From: Bradyrhizobium zhanjiangense
GTDB lineage: Bacteria; Pseudomonadota; Alphaproteobacteria; Rhizobiales; Xanthobacteraceae
Direction of reading: 5' to 3'
Length of the DNA stretch: 64,000 nucleotides
Assembly (NCBI RefSeq): GCF_004114935.1
Contig: NZ_CP022221.1
Span: 2,935,001 to 2,999,000, forward strand
Position 1 is the stretch's first letter; every line of letters starts with the position of its first letter. Shown here in pieces: positions 47,831-56,591 of this stretch. The notes beneath the pieces were generated by a model. It was not told the origin of the DNA and did no database searches. It was given only the letters and a program-made list of their open reading frames with translations. The position numbers were made by a program, and so were the translations under genes.

Positions 47831-48387
47831 TGCCGCACGCTCCGCGGGAAAATCACTCCTTAGCTCCGCGGCAAAGTCGATTTGCACCGGAACCGCCTCG
47901 CTTGGCGCGCTCTTGCTACAAAAAAGGCCCGCGCACAGGTTCGCAGCACGCGTCGGGGCTTTTCCGTCAGGCAATACGCCGCGCCGATCAAGAGTTGCTC
48001 GATCGTGTTGGGATTTTCGACGATGAACTCGGCTTACCGGTCGGGTCGCCTTGACACCGACGTCCTCGGCGGTATGTACCGCGTCAACAAAGAAGCGGTT
48101 CGGCCACGACCTTCGATTTGGTAGAGAAGGTGCTGGCGTGTTGCAATCTCTTCCTGTCGCCTCGCGGAAGCTGGGCTCGCGGACCAGGTCCAGGCGCTGC
48201 TAGTCGGTACATCCTCTTCGGCTGCGGAGCCTCGCCATTGCCCGTTCGCATCTAGCTTCACTGGTGCCCGAACCCGGGAGACCACGTGGCTTGGCTTGGT
48301 CAGGCCATGAGCGCGTTGCTTGCCGCGGCTTCATGCTGCCATGAGTTTCGCGAGCCGCGTCAACGCTTCGCGCTCCTTGGTGGCGAT
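47831..48387. other. Stretch without recognisable gene
   Basis: A plus-strand frame (47882-48124) and a minus-strand frame (48034-48285) overlap. Neither is recognised. Confidence 0.35.
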
Positions 48388-48546
48388 TCACGTGAGCAAT
48401 TTGACCTCGTCAAATGTCCAAGCCTTGAATAGCTTTGCGGGGCCAGGAATTTCGCCTCGAGCTGCCGCTGCCTGTATAGTTCTCTTGTTCTCGCCTGTTA
48501 GTTGGGCGACATCTTCGACCTTGATGCGTTCGGATGTCCCGTTCAT
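48388..48546 (-). CDS. Small excisionase-like helix-turn-helix protein, probably truncated
   Basis: This 52-residue product (SERIKVEDVAQLTGENKRTI, then QAAAARGEIPGPAKLFKAWT) is a MerR/excisionase-type DNA-binding domain. The conserved sense continues beyond the stop (IATKEREALTRLAKLMAA), so the TGA at 48388 may be a premature stop and the original protein somewhat longer. Such proteins act as recombination directionality factors or repressors of mobile elements. Confidence 0.5.
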   Translation of the reverse strand: MNGTSERIKVEDVAQLTGENKRTIQAAAARGEIPGPAKLFKAWTFDEVKLLT

Positions 48547-48992
48547 CGGTTCTTCGCGCCAATCACAGGGCCGATTAACTGTCTGCTGACTTCGGGGCGG
48601 GTAAGATTTGGCTGCTTTTGCTGGCGCTTCAATCGTGTCCGCTTGTCGGCGTGTATGTCTGCATCCCGACGCGAAGGCGCAAATGATCGGCCGGCGCGGC
48701 ACAGTGCATTGATTTTCTCTTCCTCAAGCAAGTCTCGCACAGATACTTTTGCGGCATGCTGATTGCAGGGAGATGCTAAAGGACCGTTTCGGCAATAGTA
48801 GTCTCTCGGTCAGCGACGCAGGAGAGATGAAAGTTCTCGATCGTATGCAAATTGATACCAAACACTGCCCCGGTGAGGCACCTCCCCAATTGAAGCTTTG
48901 TCCATCGCAGGTCCTTCCGTCGTTCTTCACGACGACCGCAGATCATGTCGTTCACGCAAACTAAAGGCGAAGCTCCCGGCACAGGATTTCTG
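48547..48992. other. Leader region of the folE-queD-queE operon
   Basis: No gene was recognised. It should carry the operon promoter. No preQ1-type riboswitch fold or sigma-54 site could be made out by eye. Confidence 0.4.
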
Positions 48993-49652
48993 ATGAGCTC
49001 TACGCACGCAATCCGTGAACGCCTGCGCGACGCCGGCGCGTCGTTTGCGGCAAACGACAATATCGCAGAATATCTGCTGCCAGGTGACATTGATGTGATC
49101 CAAGCCGAGGTCGAGCAGCACGTGCAGGCTGTGCTTGAGGCCCTGGTTATCGACACCAGCCGCGACCACAATACCAAAGCGACCGCGAAGCGCGTTCCCA
49201 GGATGTACGTGCGCGAGGTTTTTGCCGGGCGCTTTGAGCCCGCGCCCAAGGTCACGGACTTCCCGAGCCTGAACGAACTCTACACGTTGGGTCCCATTGC
49301 CGTGCGCTCGACGTGCTCGCATCACCTCGTACCCATGACTGGCCGCATGTGGGTCGGCGTGGTGCCCGGTGAAAAAGTGATCGGTATCAGCAAATTTGTG
49401 CGGCTTGCCAACTGGATCACGTCGCGCCCGCACATCCAGGAGGAGGCCGCTGTTATGCTGGCGGACGAACTGGAACGCCGTATCCTGCCGAAGGGATTGG
49501 CCGTCATCGTTAGGGCGCAACACCAATGCATGATCTGGCGTGGTGTTCGCGAGACTGACACTATCATGATAACCAGCATCATGCGCGGTGCTTTCCGCGA
49601 CGACAGGACATTGCGCAGCGAATTTATGGCACTGATCAAGGATCAACCGTGA
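48993..49652 (+). CDS. folE: GTP cyclohydrolase I
   Basis: This 219-residue enzyme makes 7,8-dihydroneopterin triphosphate from GTP, the first step to folate and to 7-deazaguanines. Zinc ligands are visible in VRSTCSHHLVPM (Cys and His) and in RAQHQCMIW (second Cys); VVPGEKVIGISKFVRLANWI is the central family block. ATG 48993 was chosen for AGGA eight bases upstream and the usual family start; an ATG at 48945 would add 16 residues. Its TGA overlaps the GTG of queD, and the operon context points to preQ0 rather than folate. Confidence 0.9.
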   Translation: MSSTHAIRERLRDAGASFAANDNIAEYLLPGDIDVIQAEVEQHVQAVLEALVIDTSRDHNTKATAKRVPRMYVREVFAGRFEPAPKVTDFPSLNELYTLGPIAVRSTCSHHLVPMTGRMWVGVVPGEKVIGISKFVRLANWITSRPHIQEEAAVMLADELERRILPKGLAVIVRAQHQCMIWRGVRETDTIMITSIMRGAFRDDRTLRSEFMALIKDQP

Positions 49653-50125
49653 CCTACCTATCGACGAAGACATACGGTCATGAAATCGGACTATCCGCCA
49701 CATTTCGCCAGTGGCGCGCGCTGTCACACTGTCGTCTGCTGCACGGTTACTCGTTGTCATTTCGCTTCGAGTTCGAGGCCGACACCCTAGACGACAAGAA
49801 TTGGGTCGTTGATTTTGGCGGCCTCAAAGAGCTGAAAGCGATCCTCGAAGACACGTTTGACCATAAGACCGTCGTAGCTGCGGACGATCCGGAGCTTGAA
49901 TGGTTCCACGAAGCGGCGCGGCGCGGCGTGGCGGATATCGTTGTGCTACCTGCTGTCGGCTGCGAAAAATTTGCCGAGCACGTCTACGGCATCGCGAGCA
50001 AGTGGCTGCTGACAGAGCGACTTGCTCCGCGTTGCCGGCTTGCATCTGTCGAAGTCAAAGAGCACGGTGCGAACAGCGCGATCTATCGGGGAACGAGCCG
50101 TGCTGCCGGTCAACGAGATCTTTGA
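49649..50125 (+). CDS. queD: 6-carboxytetrahydropterin synthase-like protein with altered zinc site
   Basis: This 158-residue member of the 6-pyruvoyl-tetrahydropterin synthase/QueD family has the blocks LSHCRLLHGYSLSFRFEFEA, NWVVDFGGLKELKAILEDTF, DHKTVVAADDPE and KEHGANSAIY. Canonical QueD has C-x3-HGH; here the second His is Tyr (HGY), and the first ligand His of FSAAH is replaced in ATFRQW. This matches a separate QueD subfamily rather than random decay. The GTG start overlaps the folE stop (GTGA), so translation is coupled. The expected product is 6-carboxytetrahydropterin for QueE. Confidence 0.8.
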   Translation: MTYLSTKTYGHEIGLSATFRQWRALSHCRLLHGYSLSFRFEFEADTLDDKNWVVDFGGLKELKAILEDTFDHKTVVAADDPELEWFHEAARRGVADIVVLPAVGCEKFAEHVYGIASKWLLTERLAPRCRLASVEVKEHGANSAIYRGTSRAAGQRDL

Positions 50126-50755
50126 AAGTATCCAGGGCGAAGCCTGCAGGAGCGGCACGCCGTCCGTGTTCCTGCGGCTACAGGCCTGCCCAGTTGGTTG
50201 CCCCTGGTGCGACAGCAAGCACACATGGATCGCAGATCCAGCACGCCAAGTGTCGATAGCCGAGATCACGGCCAAGGTCGAGGACGCCAACACCTGGGCT
50301 ATGATGTCGCCGGAGGAAATATTGCTCGCCGTGCAGGGGTTTAGGGCTCGGCATGTCGTGATCACGGGTGGCGAGCCCGCAGGTACGACCTTCAGCCATC
50401 GACGACTTTACTTATCAAGTCTGGCTTCTCGGTGCAGTTGGAGACATCGGGCACCCATGCCATTCAGGTGCACCCCTGCACGCGGGTGACCATCAGCCCG
50501 AAAGTTGGCATGCCCGGCGGCCTCGTTGTTTTGGATGAAGCGCCGCGGCGTGGCAACGAGATCAAACATTGCGTGGGCAAGCCTGCCGACATCGAGAAGC
50601 TCCTGACCCTCAACATCCCTCGTGAGTTCATGCCGATGATATGGCTGCAGCCCTTGAGCCAAAGCCGGAAGGCGACGAAGCTTTGCATTCAGGAGGCGAC
50701 TGCGCGCGACTGGCGTGTCAGCATTCAGACGCACAAGTTTCTCGGCGTGCGGTAA
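50100..50755 (+). pseudogene. queE: 7-carboxy-7-deazaguanine synthase, single frameshift
   Basis: This radical SAM enzyme converts 6-carboxytetrahydropterin to 7-carboxy-7-deazaguanine. LPVNEIFESIQGEA starts the protein and ACPVGCPWCDS holds the C-x3-C-x2-C iron-sulfur motif. At VVITGGEP (about 50385) one base is missing; the other frame then continues with RYDLQPSTTLLIKSGFSVQL and QLETSGTHAIQVHPCTRVTI to GVR and TAA at 50755. The expected codon at the break is Cys (GEPC), so a lost T is the likely change. The GTG at 50100 lies inside queD (26-base overlap). It may be a recent mutation or a sequencing error. Confidence 0.8.
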
Positions 50756-50807
50756 GCAACCGGTGCGCGTTAAACTGAAGCTTTCATTTCCCGTTACTTG
50801 AAGAGCG

Positions 50808-50834
50808 AATCGCGCCAAGGGTTTGGGCGCGATT
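50808..50834 (+). terminator. Hairpin after queE
   Basis: AATCGCGCC and GGCGCGATT form a nine-bp stem with a nine-base loop, 53 bases after the queE stop. No T run follows, so it may be part of the adjacent IS1634-type sequence rather than a terminator. Confidence 0.3.
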
Positions 50835-50842
50835 GGGCCATC

Positions 50843-51391
50843 CCGTTTGACGTCGTGCCAAACCGAGATTCTGCGCCCGCGGTCTTGCTGCGGGAGCCCT
50901 ATCGCGACGAGCGGGGGGCGGCCGCAGAAGCGAACGCTTGCTAATCTGAGCAAGTTGCCTTGGGAGGTGATCGAGGCGCTGAAGACGCTGCTCAAAGGCG
51001 GGACGTTGCTGGGTGGGGAGCCCAGGGAGCTATCAATCGAGCGGTCTTTGCCGCGCGGTCATGTCGCGGCGGTCTTGGGGATGATCCGCAAGATTCGCTC
51101 GACCGGCTGATCACGCCGCACTCGAAGCTGGACTTTGTGCGTGCGGTGGATCAGGAGACGGCGACGACGAGCCTGGGCGATGTGTTAGGTCTTGGCCATG
51201 TCAAGGACCGCGAAGCCTATGAGGCGCTGGATTGGCTCCTTGCGCGCCAGGCCCGGATTGAGAACGGCTTGGCCAAGCGGCATCTCAAGGACGGCATGCT
51301 GGTGCTTTATGACGTGACCTCGTCCTATTTCGAGGGCCGCCAATGTCCGCTGGCGCAGTATGGCCATAGCGAGGGCTTCGCACCGATCTGA
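50843..51391 (+). mobile_element. IS1634-family transposase, N-terminal part, frameshifted
   Basis: The plus strand reads VLLREPYRDERGGRPQKRTL, then ANLSKLPWEVIEALKTLLKG, SIERSLPRGHVAAVLGMIRK, and after a frame change near 51095 LDRLITPHSKLDFV and KDGMLVLYDVTSSYFEG, where the Asp is the first DDE residue. It ends at 51391 soon after QYGHSEGF. The remaining two thirds of the transposase are absent. Confidence 0.75.
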
Positions 51392-51884
51392 GAGCTGACC
51401 CGGCCGGTGGCGCCTCAGATTGATCACGGCCGGCGAGCGCTTCGCGCTATCCTAATCATAGGACGGCCGGGGCGGTGTCGAGGGCGCGCTGACTTTCGAT
51501 ACGACCGGTCCGGCGCTTGATCTCTTCCGCGATGGCGCGGATTTGTGTCAATTCGCTTTGGCTGTAGCCGTGCCAAGGTTCATCAGCTTGTCGACGTCGG
51601 GCGTCCCGAGGATAGGAGGGGTGTAGTGCCTGCAGATAGACCGCGGACCGCCGCTTCGGCCAAGCCATCACAGAGGGCTTGAGCTATGCAGTTGTAGCTC
51701 CAATCATTCTGATGCAGCCAATTTCGTTGAAATTACTGATCATCTGGTCGATCGGGATACCACGTTTGACATGCCAATAGCGCATGATTTCGAAACGGCG
51801 GAACAACGCGACATCATGCTCGGCCGCGATGGTCTCAATGATGCGAAGCATCTCTTGCGTGGCGGCCGTCGGCGGCGCTCTTCG
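51392..51884. other. Patch of unrecognised fragments
   Basis: A 71-codon minus-strand frame at 51456-51671 (QSELTQIRAIAEEIKRRTGR) and a minus-strand frame at 51684-51860 (LFRRFEIMRYWHVKRGIPID) look protein-like but were not assigned. Both are short and probably ends of lost genes. Confidence 0.35.
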
Positions 51885-52070
51885 CGCAAGCGGAGATCAA
51901 TGCCATCCCGGAAACAGCTGGGGGCGAGATGATCGGCTTTGCCGCCCAGCGACTGATGGAGCTGGAAGTGGAAGGCCAGACCGGAGCGGCCTACGGCGAG
52001 AAGAATCCCGAGCGGCTGGCGCAGCGCAACGGCTACCGCGAGGAGAGGCGGGCTTCGCTTTCCCGATAGC
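51885..52070 (+). mobile_element. IS256-family transposase, N-terminal fragment
   Basis: The plus strand encodes EINAIPETAGGEMIGFAAQR, LMELEVEGQTGAAYGEKNPE and RLAQRNGYREE, the N-terminal block of IS256 transposases. It then loses similarity at about 52050. It could belong to the same kind of element as the fragments at 372-600 and 2348-2428, but lies 50 kb away. Confidence 0.7.
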
Positions 52071-52420
52071 TACCGCCGACATCGGAGTGGTTTCCGGCGA
52101 ACCACACCTGCTACAGCCAATCCGCATGCTTGAAATATCGCGCAAGGGCTGCCCCGTACACTAAGCACGAGAGCAGGCCTTTGTCGGGCACTTGCTGGGC
52201 CGGTTGTCGACATTAAGACTCAATGCCAGAAACCTGACACTACGCGCCGCTACGAAGTGTCTGCTGAGCCTGCGAATTCACTTCGGCACGCGATTTGCTC
52301 TGTTCACGGTATCGTCGCCAATCGCACTGCGATGGTTTTCGCGTCTGGTCCCCTCCGACGGTTTGCTGTGGCAGTGACTTGGCGCTCGGTGTTGACCGAG
52401 AAAATGCAGGCAAGCGTTGG
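52071..52420. other. Stretch without recognisable gene
   Basis: It lies between the IS256-type fragment and the outer membrane protein fragment. It may carry the promoter of the gibberellin operon, but no consensus site stands out. Confidence 0.35.
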
Positions 52421-52608
52421 ATGCGATCTAGAGTGCTTCTTTTGGGAGCCGCAACAATTGCTCCCGTCGCGAGCGGTGCAACCAAAGCGGCGAACCTTGA
52501 GCCAGGAGTGAAACTGCCACCGGCGGTGTGGGACTGGTCCGGAGGCTATATTGGCGGAAGGTACGGTCGAACCTCCTTCACCAATCCCTACGGTCGTCGA
52601 TCTATGGC
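52421..52608 (+). pseudogene. Omp25/RopB-type outer membrane protein, N-terminal fragment
   Basis: ATG 52421 starts a signal-like segment (RVLLLGAATIAPVASGA) followed by LPPAVWDWSGGYIGGRYG and TSFTNPYG, the start of the beta-barrel typical of rhizobial Omp25/RopB proteins. After a frame change the sense SIYGD runs directly into P450 sequence (ADRFDVTRHNP) at about 52609. The barrel is otherwise missing. Confidence 0.55.
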
Positions 52609-52850
52609 GATGCCGACAGGTTCGATGTCACCCGGCACAACCCGCACCCTGTCGATTGGCCAAGGGCCGCATTTCTGCTTGGGCAGCTGCGCTCGCGCGC
52701 CTGCAATTGCGATGCGCCTTCCCCGCGCTGTTCGTGCGACTGGAGGATCTAGCGCTGATCATCGCCGCGGAGGACGTCGTCTACATGCCGTCTTACGTCA
52801 TTCGCTGCCCGCAGCGCCCGCCGGTCACCTTCCGCCCTTCCATCGCTTAG
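52609..52850 (+). pseudogene. cyp115: Cytochrome P450 C-terminal remnant, probably cyp115
   Basis: The sense ADRFDVTRHNPHP, then (next frame) SIGQGPHFCLG with the heme-binding Cys, then (third frame) ALARLQLRCAFPALFVRLED and the tail RPPVTFRPSIA ends at TAG 52850, 16 bases before cyp112. These are the last about 80 codons of a P450 with two frame changes. In rhizobial gibberellin operons the gene at this position is cyp115 (GA9 to GA4), often present only as a 5' remnant. The identity as cyp115 is inferred from position. Confidence 0.75.
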
Positions 52851-52866
52851 AGAGTGAAGTGCCACC

Positions 52867-54069
52867 ATGTCCGAACAACCCTTGCCGACGCTGCCGATGT
52901 GGCGCGTCGATCACATCGAGCCCTCGCCCGAGATGTTGGTGCTACGCGCCAACGGTCCGATCCACCGCGTGCGCTTCCCGTCCGGGCACGAAGGCTGGTG
53001 GGTGACAGGCTACGACGAGGCCAAGGCGGTGCTGTCTGACGCGGTGTTCCGGCCCGCGGGAATGCCGCCGGCGGCATTCACCCCGGATTCGGTGATTCTC
53101 GGTTCGCCGGGCTGGCTGGTCTCGCACGAGGGGGGCGAGCATGCCCGGTTACGCACGATCGTGGCTCCGGCCTTCAGCAACCACAGGATGAAGCTACTCG
53201 CCCAACAGGTCGAGGCGATCGCCGCGCAGTTGTTCGAGACGTTGGCGGCCCAGCCCCAGCCCGCCGACCTGCGGCGCCACCTCTCATTTCCCCTTCCGGC
53301 CATGGTCATCAGCGCGCTGATGGGCGTGCTCTACGAGGATCACGCCTTTTTCGCCGGGCTGTCCGACGAGGTGATGACGCACCAGCATGAAAGCGGCCCG
53401 CGCAGCGCGTCGCGCCTGGCTTGGGAAGAACTGCGCGCCTACATTGGCGGCAAGATGCGGGACAAGCGCCAGGATCCGGGCGATAACCTGCTAACGGATC
53501 TGCTCGCGGCGGTTGACCAGGGCAAGGCGACCGAGGAAGAGGCGATCGGCCTGGCGGCGGGCATGCTGGTGGCGGGCCACGAGAGCACCGTCGCGCAGAT
53601 CGAATTCAGCCTGCTGGCCATGTTCCGCCATCCGCAACAGCGCGAACGCCTGGTCGGCGATCCATCCCTGGTGGACAAGGCGGTGGAGGAAATCCTGCGT
53701 ATGTACCCGCCGGGCGCGGGCTGGGACGGCATCATGCGCTATCCGAGGACCGACGTGACCATCGCGGGCGTTCATATTCCCCCGGAAAGCAAGGTGCTGG
53801 TCGGCCTGCCGGCGACGTCGTTCGATACGCGCCATTTCGTCGACCCGGAAATCTTCGACATCGGACGCGACGGAGAGCCGCACCTGGCGTTCTCTTCCGG
53901 GCCGCACTGCTGCATCGGCGCGGCGCTGGCCAGGCTGGAACTCAAGGTGGTGTTCGGTTCGATCTTCCAGCGCTTTCCCGCGCTGCGCCTGGCCGTGTCG
54001 CCCGAACAATTGAAGTTGCGCAAGGAGATCATCACTGGTGGGTTCGAGGAGTTCCCGGTGCTCTGGTGA
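52867..54069 (+). CDS. cyp112: Cytochrome P450 CYP112, gibberellin C20 oxidation
   Basis: This 400-residue soluble bacterial P450 has the I-helix AGHEST at 236-241, the ExxR region in VEEILRMYPPG, and the heme loop FSSGPHCCIG with ligand Cys349. From the known rhizobial pathway, CYP112 oxidises GA12 through GA15 and GA24 to GA9, removing C20. The ATG follows AGAGAGTGAAG. It is the first intact gene of the operon, directly after the cyp115-like remnant, and is followed by cyp114 after 96 bases. Sequence and gene order leave little doubt about identity; activity is inferred from the family. Confidence 0.9.
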   Translation: MSEQPLPTLPMWRVDHIEPSPEMLVLRANGPIHRVRFPSGHEGWWVTGYDEAKAVLSDAVFRPAGMPPAAFTPDSVILGSPGWLVSHEGGEHARLRTIVAPAFSNHRMKLLAQQVEAIAAQLFETLAAQPQPADLRRHLSFPLPAMVISALMGVLYEDHAFFAGLSDEVMTHQHESGPRSASRLAWEELRAYIGGKMRDKRQDPGDNLLTDLLAAVDQGKATEEEAIGLAAGMLVAGHESTVAQIEFSLLAMFRHPQQRERLVGDPSLVDKAVEEILRMYPPGAGWDGIMRYPRTDVTIAGVHIPPESKVLVGLPATSFDTRHFVDPEIFDIGRDGEPHLAFSSGPHCCIGAALARLELKVVFGSIFQRFPALRLAVSPEQLKLRKEIITGGFEEFPVLW

Positions 54070-54165
54070 GGCGCGGACGCCGCCGGGGATCGCGATCTTC
54101 TCCGCAACTGCCGGCGCGCCTGGCGCGCGCCCGTCAGATCAGCCAGCCAACAGGTAACCATCGAC

Positions 54166-55449
54166 GTGCAAGAAACCCCGGCAGCATGTCAAGACGCTTT
54201 CGCCGAACTGGCGTCGCCAGCGTGCATCCACGACCCGTATCCCTTCATGCGGTGGCTGCGCGAGCACGATCCCGTGCACCGCGCGGCGTCGGGCCTCTTT
54301 CTGTTGAGCCGCCACGCCGACATCTACTGGGCTCTCAAGGCCACGGGCGATGCTTTTCGGGGACCTGCGCCCGGCGAACTGGCGCGCTATTTCCCGCGTG
54401 CGGCGAGAAGCCTGTCGCTCAATCTGCTGGCGTCCACGCTTGCGATGAAGGACCCACCGACGCATACGCGTCTGCGCCGGCTGATCTCGCGCGATTTCAC
54501 CATGCACCAGATCGACAACCTGCGGCCGAGCATCGCGCGCATCGTCGCAGCGCGACTGGACGGCATGGCGCCCGCGCTGGAGCGCGGGGAGGCGGTGGAC
54601 CTGCATCGGGAATTCGCCCTGACCTTGCCCATGCTGGTCTTCGCGGAACTATTTGGCATGCCCCAGGACGACATGTTTGGGCTCGCCGCCGGCATCGGCG
54701 CCATTCTGGAAGGCCTGAGCCCGCACGCCAGCGATCCCCAGCTCGCCGCGGCGGACGCGGCCAGTGCCAGAGTGAAGGCCTACTTCGGCTGCCTCATACA
54801 GCGCAAGCGCACCGATCCCCGCCACGACATCGTGTCGATGCTGGTCGGCGCACATGACGATGATGCCGACACGCTGTCGGATGCCGAGTTGATCAGCATG
54901 TTGTGGGGCATGCTGCTGGGCGGCTTCGCCACCACTGCTGCGACCATCGACCATGCGGTCCTGGCGATGCTGGCATATCCCCAACAGCGGCACTGGCTGC
55001 AGGGAGACGCCGTGGGGGTGAAGGCATTCGTCGAAGAAGTCCTGCGCTGCGACGCGCCCGCGATGTTCAGCTCCATTCCGCGTATCGCCCAGCGCGACAT
55101 CGAACTGGGCGGCGTGGTGATTCCGAAGAACGCGGACGTGCGCGTGCTGATCGCGTCCGGCAATCGCGACCCGGACGCCTTCGCCGATCCCGATCGCTTC
55201 GATCCCGCGCGGTTCTACGGCACCAGTCCAGGCATGTCGACCGACGGGAAGATCATGCTGAGCTTCGGCCACGGCATTCACTTCTGCCTCGGCGCGCAAC
55301 TGGCCCGGGTGCAGTTGGCCGAGAGCCTGCCGCGGATCCAGGCCCGCTTCCCCACGCTGGCATTGGCGGAGCAGCCGACCCGGGAGCCCTCGGCGTTCCT
55401 TCGGACGTTCCGCGCGCTGCCGGTGCGGCTGCATGCGCAGGGGAGCTGA
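54166..55449 (+). CDS. cyp114: Cytochrome P450 CYP114, kaurenoic acid oxidation and ring contraction
   Basis: This 427-residue P450 has the heme loop [10 protein letters not shown] with ligand Cys374 and an ExxR region in [11 protein letters not shown]. The I-helix reads GGFATT at 252-257, so Ala255 sits where most P450s have Asp or Glu. In the known pathway CYP114 works with the operon ferredoxin to turn ent-kaurenoic acid into GA12-aldehyde, including contraction of ring B. A GTG start at 54166 was chosen as the family start; its ribosome site is weak. One base separates its stop from the ferredoxin ATG. Confidence 0.9.
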   Translation: MQETPAACQDAFAELASPACIHDPYPFMRWLREHDPVHRAASGLFLLSRHADIYWALKATGDAFRGPAPGELARYFPRAARSLSLNLLASTLAMKDPPTHTRLRRLISRDFTMHQIDNLRPSIARIVAARLDGMAPALERGEAVDLHREFALTLPMLVFAELFGMPQDDMFGLAAGIGAILEGLSPHASDPQLAAADAASARVKAYFGCLIQRKRTDPRHDIVSMLVGAHDDDADTLSDAELISMLWGMLLGGFATTAATIDHAVLAMLAYPQQRHWLQGDAVGVKAFVEEVLRCDAPAMFSSIPRIAQRDIELGGVVIPKNADVRVLIASGNRDPDAFADPDRFDPARFYGTSPGMSTDGKIMLSFGHGIHFCLGAQLARVQLAESLPRIQARFPTLALAEQPTREPSAFLRTFRALPVRLHAQGS

Positions 55450-55450
55450 G

Positions 55451-55741
55451 ATGCGCGTCATGGTCGACCAGGATCTGTGCGGAACCAGCGGGCAGTGCGT
55501 GCTGACGCTGCCGGGCACCTTTCGCCAGCGCGAACCGGACGGCGTGGCCGAAGTGTGCGTGGCGACGGTCCCGCAGGCGCTGCACGCCGCCGTGCGGCTC
55601 GCGGCCAGCCAGTGCCCGGTCGCCGCCATTCGGGTCATCGAAAGCGACGCTGGCGATGGCGAGCGCGCCAGCACCGACCCTGCGCCTTCTCCAGCGGAGG
55701 CCGAGCGGCATGCCGCGAAAGACCAACACAATCTAGGATGA
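55451..55741 (+). CDS. Ferredoxin of the gibberellin operon
   Basis: This 96-residue ferredoxin of the single-cluster 3Fe-4S type often paired with P450s has cluster cysteines in MVDQDLCGTSGQCVL (C-x5-C) and ASQCPVAA (the CP motif). The C-terminal 30 residues are an acidic, Ala/Pro-rich tail. The ATG at 55451 follows GGGAGCTGAG, immediately after the cyp114 stop. It is known in this pathway as the electron donor needed by CYP114. The next gene begins four bases after its stop. Confidence 0.85.
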   Translation: MRVMVDQDLCGTSGQCVLTLPGTFRQREPDGVAEVCVATVPQALHAAVRLAASQCPVAAIRVIESDAGDGERASTDPAPSPAEAERHAAKDQHNLG

Positions 55742-55745
55742 CACG

Positions 55746-56591
55746 ATGGGACGGTTTGAAGGCAAAGTGGCCGTGGTGACCGGCGCCGGCGCCGGCATCG
55801 GCAAGGCATGCACCCTTGCCATCGCGCGCGAGGGCGGCAGAGTGGTGGTGGCCGACATTGATGGCTCGGCGGCTATCGCCTGTACCGCGCAGATCGCGAC
55901 CGAAGCGGGCCACGCGCTCGCCCTGGCGATCGACATCGCCGATGCGCAGGCGGTGGCAGCGCTGTTCGAGACGGCGGACCGGCACTTCGGTGGGGTCGAC
56001 CTGCTGGTGAACAACGCGAGCGCGATGCATCTGACCGCGCGCGACCGCGCGATCCTCGAGCTGGACCTGGCGGTCTGGGATCAGACCATGGCGACCAATC
56101 TGCGTGGCACGCTGCTCTGCTGCCGGCAGGCCATCCCACGGATGATCGCCCGCGGCGGTGGCGCGATCGTCAACATGTCGTCGTGCCAGGGGCTCAGCGG
56201 TGACACCGCGCTGACATCCTACGCCGCGTCGAAGGCGGCGATGAACATGCTGTCGGCCTCGCTCGCCACCCAGTACGGTCATGCGCAGATCCGCTGCAAT
56301 GCGGTTGCGCCGGGTCTCATCATGACCGAGCGACTCCTCGCCAAGCTGGACGCGTGCATGCAACGGCATCTGCGCCGCCACCAGCTCCTGCCGCGCGTCG
56401 GCCGCCCCGAGGACGTGGCCGCGCTGGTGGCGTTCCTGCTCTCCGACGATGCTGCGTTCATCACGGGCCAGGTCGTGTGCATCGACGGCGGCATGCTGGC
56501 GCATGTGCCGACATACGCCGACGGTGGCAACAGCCGCGTCGCGCGGCCTGCCGGCGAGACCGCCGAAGCGGACGCGGCGCCGCGCTGCTGA
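55746..56591 (+). CDS. Short-chain dehydrogenase/reductase of the gibberellin operon
   Basis: This 281-residue classical SDR has the cofactor motif TGAGAGIG near residue 12, NNAS in strand 4, catalytic Ser in NMSSCQG and Tyr-Lys in SYAASK. VVVADIDGS after strand 2 (Asp) favours NAD over NADP. In the known pathway this SDR oxidises GA12-aldehyde to GA12. The C-terminal 30 residues beyond the fold (after IDGGMLAHVP) are unusually long. The stop shares an A with the cyp117 ATG (TGATG), so translation is coupled. Confidence 0.9.
   Translation: MGRFEGKVAVVTGAGAGIGKACTLAIAREGGRVVVADIDGSAAIACTAQIATEAGHALALAIDIADAQAVAALFETADRHFGGVDLLVNNASAMHLTARDRAILELDLAVWDQTMATNLRGTLLCCRQAIPRMIARGGGAIVNMSSCQGLSGDTALTSYAASKAAMNMLSASLATQYGHAQIRCNAVAPGLIMTERLLAKLDACMQRHLRRHQLLPRVGRPEDVAALVAFLLSDDAAFITGQVVCIDGGMLAHVPTYADGGNSRVARPAGETAEADAAPRC

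Noticed and set aside
48927..49760. 277-codon minus-strand frame opposite folE
   Set aside because: The plus strand has the full GTP cyclohydrolase with zinc ligands; the antisense product has no recognisable fold.
54649..55809. Long minus-strand frame opposite cyp114
   Set aside because: Shadow of GC-rich coding sequence; the plus strand carries a complete P450 with all motifs.
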